Origin: Centropus unirufus
Lineage: Eukaryota > Chordata > Aves > Cuculiformes > Centropidae
NCBI GenBank assembly: GCA_013397695.1
Contig: VYZI01000183.1
Coordinates: forward strand, 651,448-715,447
Reading direction: 5' to 3'
DNA: 64,000 bases
Positions within the stretch are counted from its first letter, which is position 1, and the number at the start of each line of letters is the position of its first letter. Shown piece by piece: positions 33,613 to 48,600 of the stretch. A program made the position numbers and the translations under genes. A model generated the notes under the pieces. The model did not search any database. It was not told the DNA's origin and worked only from the letters and a program-made list of their open reading frames with translations.

Positions 33613-36600
33613 GTGAAAAATCCCAAACATGACCAGGAGTGCACCACACCTGTCCACTAAGCCGACTCACCTAGAAGTGGAATGTAGCTTCCTGACAGAT
33701 CTTACAAGGAAATTGTAAATCCTTTGTAATGGCCAACAAGAAAGAGCCTCCTTTCTTCAATGAAGATAACATGGGACCAGTTCACTACAAGCTTCCTTTT
33801 TATGAAACTATGGAGCTCTTCGTTGAAACGCTCACAGGAACGTGCTTTGAACTGCGAGTTTCCCCCTTTGAAACTGTTATTTCTGTGAAAGCTAAAATTC
33901 AAAGACTGGAAGGTATTATTCTCTCTTATTTCAATGTGAACTTGTATCACTTTAGAGGAAGTCTGGTTTTACAAATTGTAATTGCTAAAATCAAATGAGA
34001 TAATTGAAGTGACTTGTTCAGTAACATGTATAAGCTGGGCTCTCAGTTTATGGCTTAGGTTTAGTTGGAGTTGAGTTCAGTTTCTGTTTTCAGTTCATGG
34101 CTTAGGCTTAATTGGAGTTGGTATTTTTGTTCTTTTTTCTCAATTTATTTTTCTCTGTATGTCTTTAAGATAATTCTTATAAAGTCTATGGTAGTAAATT
34201 TTTCTTAATTATTTTATGTGGCATTTAGCCTTTTTGGTGTTGAAAGGATTCTGACGTAAGTTCTTTGTTAGTTAGTTAGGTTATTAAATTTGAATCTTGC
34301 CGTATGTCTGTTTAGCAGCTGTCTGGGTATACTTTAAGCTAGGTGCTATTATGGCTGTTGCTTCTGAGACTTGTCATGATATGCTAAGTTTATAATAGGG
34401 TAGTTAGTAGCTTGGTTATCTGATGTACAGACTTTAATAATTAATAAGTAGGTTTCATTAAAATATGGAAGATTAGAGTTAACTGGTGTTTGATTGAATT
34501 GTTAGAGGTCAATTTAAATGCCTTGATGGTCCAGAACAGGGTTAAAAGGTCTGAAATGTCCTGGTTAATACGATTTACAACGGGTAGAGTTGTTTAGGTA
34601 TGTGTGAAGAGGACAGATACATGATAATGAATTCACTTTGTGTTGCATTTGGGGTTGCTACTGCATGTGAAACAAAAAAATTTAACTTTTCAGTGACAAA
34701 GTTCCTGATACAGCATACACGTTCATGCAATGAATCACCCAGGTGGAGTGAAACCTACACGAATTTTGCTGATGTGATTTAGCATGGGAAGCAGAAAGCT
34801 TACTTCTGTTGCTGCTGCTGTTTGTCGCTTTTCATGAGGTGTGAACTTGTCACTAGTAAGCTGCATTTCGGGCTGTTGAGTGCCTCCTACACTGCTGGGA
34901 GAGTATATAGGGTCTCTAGTATGCATGTTGTCTCCATGGACTCATTTGGGTGTTAAAGGGTCATGGTATGTAACCTACGAAGCGCTAATTTTTGGGAAAA
35001 TAGTGTGAGACTCGAGACCTTCAAGAACAAAACCTGGAATTGTATCAGAAGTTAACAAATTAGTTCAAATGCCACCAACGCCTCTAATTGTTGGAGGCCA
35101 ATAATAAAACTAAACCAAGATGAACTGATCTTTGTCAACAACTTGGAGTATCAATAGCTGTAGATTGCCCCATAGTAGGAAAAGGTAATATGGATGGCAT
35201 CTTAGGAATTTCGTATGCTTCTGATACTATTTGACGTTCTTGGTGCCTCTTTGATGATCTGATGTGGAAAGATTTTGTTTAGACAGCTGTAGTAGGCATT
35301 GATGCCTTACTACGAGCTCAAGTTCTCCAGCTTCCTGTTTCCAGTTGGTTTTAGTCAGCAAAGAATATGGGTAAAAATGTATTAAAGTGTTGTTATGCAT
35401 CTGAAATTTCAGTGCAAGTCTACTTGTAAATTGAAATTAAAGCAAATCTGATGTTTTGCATGAGATCAAGGTCTTTGTCCTAAAATATATTCCATGAGAA
35501 GTAAGCAGTTCCTATCAAAACATTTGGGTTTATTAGAGTGTTGACTTTGGAACCACCTAGGGTAAATCACTCCTAGTCTCAGATGCGCTGAATGAGCCTT
35601 TTAAAATGGTGCGCTGGAAAATTGTCTCCCTTTGTCTCTACTGGTGGCACAAAAGCTAGAATACACGCCGCCAGCAGCATAGCACAGTGTTGCCAGCAGC
35701 GCTGCTTACTCTTTTTTTTTTTAATTTGCTGATTATTTGTATTTGAAAGTAGGATCATGCATTGATTGACATGGATAGGATGGTACCTGAATTTCAAGGT
35801 GACATGAAAGACTAAGCTTTAACACATGCATGATATTAATACTTAAAACCAGCAGGATTTCATTGAAATAGCACTGTTATTGTTTTTTTAACTGAGAAGA
35901 TCTTGATTCTTCTGTTGCATGAATCTTTATAGCTGCTGGGCTGGATAAGGTTTAATGTTCTTCATTTGAAAACACCAATTATATTGAATTTTATAGGAAG
36001 AATATTCAGATAATGTATTCCTAGTGGTGGTTAATTCTTTAATTTGTTAAAGAGCCATAGAAAATACCTGTAAACATGTTTGTTCAGTAAGATGGCAATG
36101 AGTCTCAAAAGGAGGAGGTGGGATTCGGGATTTGGTGTTGGTATTATTATTATCATGTGGCAATTAATTTGCATTCTATAGAGTGTTAAGGCCTTCAGTT
36201 ACATAGACAGCTTTAAAATAAGTAATGGCTCAGTCATGGTTTGTTCAGTGACTGCTTGCAACTGGGTTTTATGATCGCTGTGTGGAAATATCTACCTTTT
36301 TAGATGAAAATTTTGGTATTCTCTTGTTCTTATGTTATTGTATAGAGGAAAAACAGAACTAGTTTTTATAGTGCATCTTAATTTGGAATGTTTGTTTCCA
36401 GCAGGAATGACAGATGTAATAACGATTTTCTTGTACATGTGGGTACTCTCAGTTCATGAGTTGTTTTTCTTTTTTTTTTTATGTTTTTTGCTAAGTACTG
36501 CAGCTTTACTATAAAAGAGAGGAACTGGATGAATATCAAGCAGTCCTCTGCATATTACCCTCAATTCATAGAATACTGAAAAAACGTATGTCAGTGATAT

Positions 36601-39600
36601 TTGTTACTACTTGTGTTAGAAAAAATAACAATGCTTCTGTCAGGACTGGAGTTAAGTGGATTGCACAAGTATGAAAAGTTTTCAACAGGACCAATCTTGC
36701 TTGTTTTCTGTCTGCTACTTTTCCTCTGTGTCTCCTGTTTGCTTTGGCATTCACCTGTTTATTGATAGAGACTAGAAGTTCATTAAACTTTTTTTAAGCT
36801 ATCCCGTGTCTTTGCTGGGAGTTCATTCCTGCAAATGCAAGCCTGTGCCCAGGTATCTGAACCCATAAAGATCCAATGCTTGGAGCTGCATCTGGAAGGT
36901 GTAAATAAGGTCATTGTTGTCAGGAAATGTTGCGAGCCTGTATTCGGTTACTGGTGACTCCTTTTTGTCAGTCCCTAGGATAAAGAGTAGGTCACTACTG
37001 ATCGCCATTTACACTGATGTACCTTTCTATCATGCAAATAAAAGCTGGGTGGGTTGACAGTTACGAAAATGGTCCTGCTGCTGTAAGCTTTGCAGCTCTT
37101 CTTTAGCTAGTTTGTGGCAAAAGGAAGTCTGTCAGCCCAGCCTTTCTGTAAGCAGGAACAAAAAGTAAATGTTTAAGAAACTACAGCGTTCAACATATGA
37201 TGAAAGATAAGTACAGTTTGAACTTTGATATGTTTGTGGTGGTTTTAATCACAGTAACCTTCTACCTACAACATAAAATCGAGTTTGCCCTGAAATCTAC
37301 AGGGCTTTTTTTCTGGGTCTTTGCCACACCAGTTTCTCTGGTGAGCCTACTTAGCATGCCAGGAAGAAGAGTAAAGAAGGGAAACTTAAGGGTATACCTG
37401 ATACGCTGGTTCAGAGACAGGATAGAGTACTGTTTCTCTCCATGCTGCCACCCATCCTTAGCCCCATGTAGTGAGTCACATTGTCAGCACATCTGCAGCC
37501 TGCAATAGTCTGAAGACTCCTATCCTCCTATAGCATCACCTGGCTAGCCCACTACCGTTTGACTACTGAGGTGTAGCTTGTTGCCCTACTGCCATCTCTT
37601 CTCCATACTGATTTATAGCAGAGGTGCAGTCATGCTACTTGGGAAGAGGGGCGAGAGTGGATGAGTATCTTGCTGGTCTCATTGTTGCTGCTGATTTCAC
37701 ATGCTCATCCCAGGTGCAGATGTCTATTCAGTGAAGTCTAACCATAATCCAGAAGAGGGACAGCTGATGTATATTTTTTGGACCTGAACCCATAAAGTAT
37801 GTACCAATTTTCCATGTATAAATACAGACTTCTTCGAAAGCAGCATAAAAGGGAACTAGTAATAACTTGTCTGTTTCCCATTAGAGCAGAGTACAGACTT
37901 TTCGTCTGCTCATTTCATCAAAATTGCATTGTCATTGTTAGATGAACAAAAATGAGTTTCATTGCAGCACTGCCACTTGCAAGCCAGCCTTTTTAAAAAA
38001 CGCTCTCTCAGTTTCTCAAAGCAAGGAAATTGTGCCGTGGAGGTTGCTGAAACTGTAATACAGACAATAGCAACTATTTGTAATCGGAAGACTGCAAAAC
38101 AACACAGTAAACTTTGCTGTAGATTTGCTAGCCCTTGCCAACTTTTTCTTGTTTTACTTACACTGCAGACTTTAACATAGTTAATCAACAACCAGTTATT
38201 AAATAGCTGGCTCTGTAGCAGCAATCGTGTTAGTCTACTATCTGCACGTATTCCCCTGGTAAATGTCCTGTGGACCTCAGAGGATACAAGATTCACATTA
38301 AGTGTTGTCTGAGTGAAGTAAAATGTTGGTCATTTATAAAAGAAGATCCAGATGTGGGCTCTGGCGAGAAAAACTTAAATAATGACAGTTCCTTGAAAGT
38401 GCAGTCCCACCTCTGCATTTGTGTCCACTTAGCAGGTATTCTACTTGCCTGTTGAATCTGCTTGGACTTCAAGGGTCGCCTTCTCTTCCTCACAGGTGAT
38501 GGGTGTTGGTAGCTTTGTGCCCTTCCTTTAGTTAAGAAGGGGCTACTACTACCATTTGCCACAGCTTACCAAGCACTCTTGCAGACCTTGGAAAGCTGAG
38601 ATGTTTTCGGACACCACCTGGAAGACACTGAACTTTTATGTTCTCCTCTTGCTAGATGTATTTTGGGAAGTCTTACTATATGTGTACTTGCATCTGCTTC
38701 TAAATATCTGAGCGCACGGTGCATAGAAGTATAAGATAAGGTTTCTTTAATGTAACCTTTCAGGCAATACAGCTTTTGCTTCTTAGCCTGAGTGGTGTTT
38801 AGACCTTTTTATAGTTCTTGGCCTCTATAAGTTTTCATTTTAATTACAATTTATCAGGAACACAAAGTGATATCTTAATTACTTGGAGTTCACTAGACAA
38901 AGGGAACAACTGTCCTTCCTCTTGATGCTGAAGGGAAGATTTTTTTTTCTTCAAAGGCCAAATAGGCAGTTACTCATCTTCCTTTCCTAACTGTTCTGGT
39001 TCATACTCTAGCCAAAATTTGAAAGTGGTAACATTCTAGTGAAAATGTGTGAAGACCTTGGGTTGTACCATCTTAAGTTTATTATTATTAATGTGTATTA
39101 CATCTGTACCTAAATTAGTTGACTATGCAAACAAAAAGAAACAAGTTAATAATTGTGTAGAATCAGGAACAAATATACAGTTTTCTTACTTCCTCTTAAC
39201 AAAGCTAGTTAGCCAAATCTGTCCCAGAACTTGAGCTGAAAATGAATATTAGCTGATATAAGTAATAACATATTGATATCCAAAAAGAACACCCACAACA
39301 AAACAGAAGTGTTTGTACTACAAAGTTTGACTGGCTGCTGTGGTGCTTTATTGTGTATGGGAACTTTCAGGTTCCAAACCAATAAAACACACATTTACAG
39401 TCATCGCCCTTGTAATAGAGCTGCCACTGGTTACGGTAATGCAATCTTGTTTTTGCTGGGAGTAATGTAGACTATCAGTCTGTGATTAAATTTCTTGGTT
39501 AGTTCTGCTGTTAGAAGTTCTATCCAGTGTTTTCTTGTCTGTAGATGTGAAGCTCTGAGGTACACGTAATGGGGGGGCGAGGGTAACCCTTCATCTGATG

Positions 39601-42600
39601 ACTGGAAAAGAGCCAGTATTCAATAAGCCTGAAGCAACTGAATACTTCTGCAGCCCCCTTGTTGGGCTAAAAGATTGACCTCCATGCATGAGCACAAGCC
39701 TGATGAAAATCTTATCTTTGTTCTTAATAACTGTTTGGGAATTTGGATATCTTGCGTGCAGGCTGCTCCAGGGCCTGTCTTTATCCTGTTTCCTTTTTTC
39801 GTTCCCCTGTGATCCCCTTTATTGCTTCTCTTCCATTACCCCCTCATTTTTGCAAAAGCAAAACTCCCTGAAAGCTCTTCCACCAAGGTCCGATTTTAAT
39901 ACTCTTTGGTTTATTTTGTTTTGTCTAGGTATTCCTGTATCTCAGCAACACTTAATTTGGAATAATACAGAACTGAAGGATGACTATTGTTTGAATGATT
40001 ATAAGTAAGTAGAGAGTAAAATTGCTATAAGTTGAATGATTGTTAGCATAAACAGTAGATAATACTACAAAAGTTTGTTTATTGCTATTTACAGCATTTC
40101 AGAAGGCTGCACCCTGAAGTTGGTTCTGGCTATGCGAGGTGGACCTATTAACACTAGAAGAGGTACGTGTTAGCTAGAAAATAGTGGTTTTCATGCAGCG
40201 TCTTGTAACTGTAAGCAGCTTCTCTGAGTTAAGCATTTTAGACAAGCAGACTTCAGTCGCAAATTAATTTGAAAAAAAACTTGACTAAAGCAGGAGTTTC
40301 TTCATCTTTTCTCCCTTAGCATACCACGTGCACCATCCTTTTTTCACTTGTAGCTTAACAAGTATCTTTTTATGTGTAGTCATCAAGTCTTAAAATGGGC
40401 AATTCTTCACCAGCAGAAAAAAAATCACACTATGTTGTCATTACAGACAGTTTGAAAAATCTGATTAGTAAGAATCAGACGTTGATTAGTCTAATGATAA
40501 ACATGATTAGGTGGATCATCTGTAGAGGAATAAAAATGATCAGATTCCCTTAACTTTCACTTGTTCACACACATATCTTACTGGCTGAGAATTCCCAATA
40601 TAAACTGAGCTGAGCTCTCAAAGTTGATCCAAACGACAGTCATAATAATAATAATTTGTTTTNNNNNCATCTTTGTAGTTCCTATGGAAGACCCTATCAG
40701 GGAAATGGCTGAATACATGGATCCCAGTAGGGATGAGATCTGGGAGAAAGGGCTATCCAACAAACAAGTTACCTTCTTAGTATATCAAGAAGGAGATCAG
40801 TTGAATTTCTTCCGTGTGGTAGACCGAGGAGATGGCACTTTAACACCATTATCTGAATCTTTGAGGTAAAGTTGTTTTTAATCTTTATATTATTCTTCAA
40901 AAGGGGAATGCTGTAGATTTTCAGCTTTATTTGTTGACTTTAACGAAAGAATATCTGGAATATGTCTGGAGCATGGCAAGAGTTGTGCCCCAAGGGCTAC
41001 TAAAATGCTGTAACTGCATGGCCTAACAATACAGTAGGACTTTGTGATCAGTGGTCCTGCTGACAGTTGACAGTCACTGTGTGTGTGTCAATAGAGCGAG
41101 ATAAAGCTGACCTTGTGCTTGAGGCAGTTCTGAACATTTTAGCCCTTTCTAAAAGGAAACATTTCACAGGAGAGTCAACTTGGCAACGAGGTGCTTAAAC
41201 CTTTTGTTACTTTCTCTCGCATCTTAAGGCACTTGTTTAGTTTTATAAACATTTCTCTGTTCACAGCATAAGCTTTCTTTTCCTCTATGGGAGCTTCTTA
41301 GCGTTTTTGCTAAGCCAAGCAGTAATTTGGGGGCTTCCTAATTTTTTAATTTGTTATTATGGCTAGGTCAGACTTTGTGGGAAATTAAAAATGTAACAAA
41401 GGGAAAAGAGAATGGAAACGAATCAAACCTTTTGATTTGTTCTTCATAGAAGAAGGCTGCGGATCACTGAATGCTTGCATTTTCCACACCGACTGTTCAA
41501 TGTGTTTATATATGTGGGGATACTGGTGACTGAGCATTGTGAGGCACTGGTTTATTAGCCTTTCTCACATTACTGATGTGGAACAGAGCTTAGTGACTGC
41601 AGTTTAGAAATGAGGCATTGGCTTGGGCTTTGTTTTGTAGCTCTGCAGATCATTTAATTTTATCTGTGGTTAAACTAATTCATAAAATTTAAGAAGGTGT
41701 AAATACATACAGTGTCTAACATCTCTGGATTAAAAGAAACTGAAGATGTGATAGAGGACTGGCAGGCAGTGGTGTTGAGAGTTGTGGCACACTACGGATC
41801 ATTTTGAGGCATGCAAATTTTACAAGCAAGATATTGGGAACATTGACACCTACGGACAAAGTAAATTTTAAATTTACTCAGTGGAAAGTGGACTAAATCA
41901 TCAAGAACAAAGCGGTCTATCCAACTTACATAATTTTATAATCACAATAAGGCAAAATACCCTTCTGTTACTTCTTTAAGTGTATTAGGCTACTTTTTAG
42001 CCAGCAAATTCAAGAATGAGGATAACATTTCTCTTTGCATTAAAATTAACAAACAAAAGAAAACCAAACAAAAACCACACCAAATATGTGAGAGAGGACT
42101 TCTCTTTCAACTTCTACCTTGAAGGAAAGGAAGTTCAAAGAGTTGTCTTGAGTTGATTACTTAAGTCTTTGCAGAGTTAAGACTCTGAGATGATTCTTTA
42201 ATGTTATATCTTTACCAAGAGAGGTGTGCAAGATGCGTGCTGACTTGTCTCCATGTGTAGCTGTTCAGGTTTTGGTAAGAAATTACTGAACTATTTTGCT
42301 GACTTTTCCTTTGGATTTGCTTACTGTCTTGCTCTTAAAGATCTGTCTCCAAGCTGTGTTGCTTTCAGAGTTTTGTTACATTTTAGTAAATAATGAAAAA
42401 GGACAGCAGAATATTTATCAAAATCAGGTAAGATGCTAGCTCTAGCTAGTGAATTGGTTTTTTTGGATGCTGATTTTCTCATGACCTGTAGTTTTCCTTG
42501 GTCTCTTTTGGAAAGCAGAAACTTTGTCTGCTAAGACATTTGCATGAACACAGGGGGACTATGCAATTGTCACTATTTCTAGATGCTGACAGCCTAATGG

Positions 42601-45600
42601 AAGAGTTTAAACACTTTAAAATGTACAATACAGAATGTTGAAAATGTGTCAATCTGTTATGAATTGGACATTCCAAACAGTTCTTTCATTTCATTGTCAA
42701 ATGTTGGGTGTGTGTTAGTGTTAATGCTTCACTGCTTTGTAGGAAAAGCAAGTCAGATACTGCTTTAAAACATTGAGGTTTTGCATTCTGTCAGAATACA
42801 GAATGGCAAGAGGCAATGGGATGCTGTAAATTTCCAGTGACTACAGAGTTAAAATATTTTGTCTTGGGTCTAGCAATTCTATTTTGTTTATTTTTTTCCG
42901 AATGTGAGACTCTTTGGAAATCTAAACTGATCCTTTTTTATTTTTTTTTTATTTTGAAAAGGAGAAATAGAATATCACATCCACATGGGTGACCCCTCCA
43001 TTTCCATTTATGGTGAGAACACCCCTCGGGATGGATAGAAATTTGGACTTTCCTTCCATGCCAGTGTCTGATTAATTGGAAAACTGATCAGCTTGTTGTC
43101 TGAGTCACACAGTTAACAGCTTTGGCCATACCTTCAGGAGACATGTGTGGAACTGGATATTCCCTCTGTGGGGAAAATATATAGTGAGTGTGAACCAACT
43201 GTATGGTATAACAGCTTCCAGAAGCGTGGCTACCTACGTTCAGTTTTCACCATCATCGCTTGGTGTGAGCATCTTATAAGGAATTGCTTATATGCTAAAA
43301 TAAATGGATTTGAAATGTCTGCATACAGTTTTACATAATGATTCGTTGACAGATCAACTACGGATATGACTTCCTAGTTGTGAGAATACTCTACATTGAA
43401 AAAAATAACTATGCTACTTAATTAGAGGGTGAACACAAGCTTTCTGTTATTTTCAGTGGTGGTTCAGTTTATAATTTATATGCTGATGATGAAGAGGAGA
43501 CAGAGGCATCACCTTCTGGCCAACAGATTATTGAGAATTCAATTACTATGAATAAAATGAAGCTGCTCAAGGCCAAGATGGAGAACATGAATCTGAGTAA
43601 AAAGGTGACGTTGTGATTTTAGTTTTCCTATCTTAAAATAGGTTGCAATTTGCTAGTGCTGGCTTTCCTGAATAGCAGTTGGATGCTTTGCTGTCTTGGG
43701 ACTTGAAGTGATCAAGGATACATGATTTCATCTGTTGTTCAAGTAAATGCTACTGTATACGTGTTCTGCAAGGCATTGGCATTACTTGCGTCTGCCTGTC
43801 TATATTCAAAGAATTCACTACTGGTCCTGGATTTATTTGTATGGGTGATTTTTTTGATGTGTGGTGGTTTGTTTGTTTCTTCTGATACTTGTAAGTAGTG
43901 CTGTTTTGCAGTGTTGCTGTGGTTAAAATCAACATTTCCCTTAAATGAAACTTCATTAGAAACACTGTCACTGGAAAACCTATAAAGTTAAATATGAGAA
44001 TGAAATTTCTTAGAAGGTAAAACATTACATTAAGATGATACACTTTCTTTTGTTGTTTGTGTTGTTTGAACAATAGGCTCTTCCGGATAACTTTCATGGC
44101 GCTATGACTTCCCTTTTTTATTCCTCTAACATGTTACCTCTTTACTGAAAAACTTCTTAGGATTATAATCTTTGATTTTTATTATTCAGCTGTGGGGTGA
44201 AGTTTTGACGGTAATAACAAATGAGGGAGTAGAAAGAATGATTTGGTGCTTTTTGGCCTTACACTGTCTGAATTCCTGGCAATATGACCTCAGTTGGGTT
44301 TTTTAATGCAACTATAATTCAAATACTAATTGTTGTTGTGTGGGTTTTGGTTTTTTAATAGCCTAAGAAAACGGTCAAGGTGAAACCTCGTCCTCCAGTG
44401 GCTCCTCGACCATCGAGTGGCTCAGTGGCTGCTGCTCGTCATCGTTTTTTAAGAGTGCTTCCCCATATCGGACAGTCATGTCTACCTCCTCCTGGGAATT
44501 CATATCCCTCAGAGTCTTCCCAAAATGCACTTTCAGCATTGGCTACTTTGGCCACTGCTGGTAGAACAATGCCATCCACAACTAATAACTTTCTTAATGA
44601 AGATGACACTTGGCAGAGCAGCTCTTGGTCTCAGTCAGTGAGTAGCATCCGGTTACCACCAAAAATATCTCGCGTCGAATTAGAAAATCCAAAACTACCT
44701 ACAAATAGTAGTCTGACTCCTGTTTCCTCTCTGCCAACAAATTCGGAAAAAACATCTGAAAACGTGACCTCAACAAGTGAGGAGGATGCAGTTTTGTTTC
44801 CAAATCTAACAAATGTAGAACTGTATGGAACAGAAGAAAAACTTCTACCTGAAACGGATGCTTTTGCTTTGTTAACAGAAGCAAGCACCGCTGAGCAGTG
44901 TAGTGAGATATATGATATAGGAAAGGTGAACCCAGAAGTGGAATTGTCTGATGGAGGTGAAAAATCTAAGGTTGTAGAACAGCGTAGAAAACCTATTGGC
45001 AAGGTGCTAAGCACTACAGCAATGGGGGCTGGTCTTCTCAGTACTCATGAATTAAGTCCTCAGAAAAATCTGCTTTTATCACCTCTACGGTATTCGGCTC
45101 AAGTGGCACATCACAGTTCTCTGAAACCACAAACACAACCCAAATGCTTTGAGGCTGGTAACTTGAGGTCTACAGCCTCCCCAAATGTGCTTCGATCGTT
45201 GGAAGTTCATAGCATAGCAGATTCCTCATTCTCTAGGACTACTAGATTTCATGGTGTCAAAGTAGAGTCACTTGGCAAAAGGCCTGAAGTGACTTCTAAA
45301 GCAGAAGGTAGGGACATCACGGATATGACTAACAAGACATCCAAAGAACCTGGGAGTTCTGTAAGTAACTTGGGATTTCTGGCTTCGCTGGCCCAAAGTG
45401 CAAACAGGGGAAGTTTACAGAGTTCCTGTGGGACAGGCAGATTTCGGACTTCTGGTATTGCGCTACCTACAAACCTGCAGCATTTTCAGGAAGAAACCTT
45501 TAGGAAAACTGCTCCTGCAAATGAAGCTGCTGAATATATTCTAGTGAGTATTTCCAAAGAAATTGAACTTCTGTCTTTTCTGGTACTGGCATTATGAAAA

Positions 45601-48600
45601 CTCTATATGAAAACTCTACTTTCATGGAGTGTCTGTCTTTTCAGGGAAAAGAGATGGGGAGGGAGAGATGTACTTGAATCCCTGATAGCCTTTTAAGTGT
45701 TCTTTGAATTTCTGTTGGTACCTTTATTGCCTGTTTATCTAAATGGCTTCTGGAAACAATTCACATAAAAATTAGTGTTTTTTTCAGTTCACAACTAAAA
45801 TTATTAGTTATTGTAACATTAGACTTACAAGTGTCTGTTTGAAGTGTCATCTGACTAATGTCAGTTGTTCACTAATGGTCATTTATTCCAAAGTTTGCCC
45901 TGTGACTGGCACCATGTGTGCCTAATTCTAGGTCTCTAATGTAATTTGTTGCCTGTGTGTTGTGAAGTATAAGGATAGTGTTTAAAAGTCACTTTGAGTA
46001 AGGCTTTATATTGCAGAATTTTAATTTTGTATACAGAAGTCATCTTGGACTCATTGTTGGTACGCTGATTGATAAAACATTGATTTCAAAGAAGCTGATA
46101 CCAGGCTGCCTAACTTTTCATTTCCATCTGCTAGTAATTTCCTTGTGGAAATTTTTTTTTTTTTTAGTCCGCGCATGGGCTTGGAATGAATGGAAGTATT
46201 GCAGCTGTAGGGAAAAGAGTAGGTAAGTAATGTGACTTAAATAATAATTGAAGATGGCTCTTTAATCTTTCCTGATATATCACGTATATAGAGGACAAGA
46301 ACCATTTGTCTTAGTAAGGCATGTGTGTTGTGCCTAAATATTAATTTATTATGGGATTAATTATCTTGGGAGGAATGGAATTGTCTAGATTAGTGCTTTT
46401 AAAACTTAAGACAGTGAGCTAAAGCTTCACAACACAATTAACTGTTCTTCACATCTTTGACTTGCAGTTTGCAAGTTATCTTTCAGTATATCCTTAGGAG
46501 AAGAGAGGTGGGTGTGTATCTTAACATCTAGGTCTAAAGAACAAGCTAGAAGGTAGATCTTCAAATAGCAGCTGCAACAGGACAAATTAATGTGGTATTA
46601 AAGATAAGGGAGGAAAATCTGCTAAAATAGTGGCTTGTGCCTTTATTAACTGACTGGCAATTCGAAGTTACACTGCAGTTGTGAAATAAACAAGTCTGTC
46701 CTTACCAACTCCATAGGAGAAGATGTGGTACCCTAGCTGCATCGGCGTGCTGGGGAAGCCTACTATCATCTGTGTCATTTTGGAGAGAACCATGAAGACG
46801 TTGCTATGTTGTCTTACGTCAGACAAGAGATTCATCAGAAAGACAAATTTGGCTTTGTCATGTCATGTGCAGGCTCTTGAGAGAGGTGTCTGGCAATGAC
46901 CTATTGTATAATTGCCCAAAGGACAGGCTGAGTTCACCTCTAATCACTGTAGGGACCATAAATGTGAGGACATATTGTTGGGGTTTTTTCTGTTTAAGTG
47001 TAGTCCACAGGGAGGGCTGCATTCAAGCTTTGTCTTTTTCATGAAAAGGGCTAACTGATGCTTCTGACGTAGTATGCTTTCGAATTATGAAGTGGATTGT
47101 GTGGATAAACATTGTTGCATGGAAGTTTCAGTGCTAGATCGGAATGCAATAGCACTGGTTGGTAGCGATGACTGCAATGTGTAGTGACTGCCTGGTGTTC
47201 CATCTTGAAGGTAGCCTGTCATATGTCAGCTGAAAAATTACTGTTGGAATTAAGGGTGTGCTAGGCAAAAAGTACTTCTGAACTCAGGAAATCACATTTT
47301 AGGAGCATTGTGACAATATAGCAGTAGAAGCACTGAAAGAATGTTTGAGAGGGTGCATTGTTCATTTTTACCACACAGTAAATACCCATAAGCTAGTTGT
47401 GGACAAAGAGCTTCTACAGAGGGATGAAAGATGCTTTATCTTTACATTCTCTCTAGTTAGAAAGCAACAGCCAAGTATTACAAGGCAAAAAGTCAAAGTG
47501 AATTTTTAAGTACAGAAATAGTACCAACGTCTGCAAAGTGCCTTATGAAACCATCTAGCTAAACAGAGGTCTGCAATCTAATAATGTATGTTCCTTGCAA
47601 CTATGGAGTACCAGCAAGATTTAAAATGTTGCAGGATTTATTTGGCAAACTGAAGTTATTAGCTGCTGAATATACTAAATGCTAGGTACTTGAATGCCCA
47701 ATTGATTGTTTGGAAAAACATCATGTGTAGGGCGTTACAATCAAATTATATATTTTCATTTTGCATTTGGGAAGACCACTGGAAGATGTGTTTCTTGATT
47801 TCTCCTGTAACTTCTTGCTTATGTGAACTTTTAACAGGTGTTCAAATAAGGGGTCAAGTCCAGCACTGTGCTGCCTCTTCCTAAGTTGTTCATAAGCTTG
47901 AGATGTGTTTTATGTTTTGGCTTTGAGGTTTTTTTCCCCTCTGTTTAGGCTTTGATGTTCAAACCTGAAGTATCCTAAGAAGTGCAATATGAATCTGGGT
48001 TTCAAAAGATAACATTTAACTAGTTTATGATCAGGAATAAGTAAAATTAAAATGTTTTTCTGTCTTTCTACCTCTGAAAGCAGGTGAAGCAACCCATCTT
48101 CCGCCTGTGAATGGCTCAGTTCAAGCAAAAAAGAAAATTACAAAGCATTGCTTTCTTTGTGGCAAGAAAACTGGATTGGCAACCAGCTATGAATGCAGGT
48201 AGGGTAAGCATATAACCAGCTGTTGTTCAGGATTGATAGCCAGGTTAACAAAAAAGCTTTCTGGGATGATTTGTATTCCCTAAAGATAGCAAGACAAAAG
48301 ACAGATTTCAAAAAACTTCTGATTCTCAGTTCTGCCTGCAAAGTCCCAGGAATTCAAATGCAGGAATATTGTCCCTGTTCTGCTGTTGAGGTGTATGTTC
48401 TTCCAGGAAAATGAGGAAATGCAAGATATTGGAAAATAAATAATATGATTACAAGAAAAACCTACTATGACATTTTATACTGGGAGGGGGGGGGGTGTGT
48501 GGACAGATGGACACTTGCTATAGATCTGCAAAATTTCTCAACAATAATTATATTAACAACTTGAGGAAAAACTAGTTCTGTTACAGTTTTCCAGAAAGTC

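Noticed and set aside
44631..45014. Minus-strand 127-codon frame opposite the large ZFAND4 exon
   Set aside because: Shadow of a confident coding exon; no promoter or splice context and no recognisable domain.
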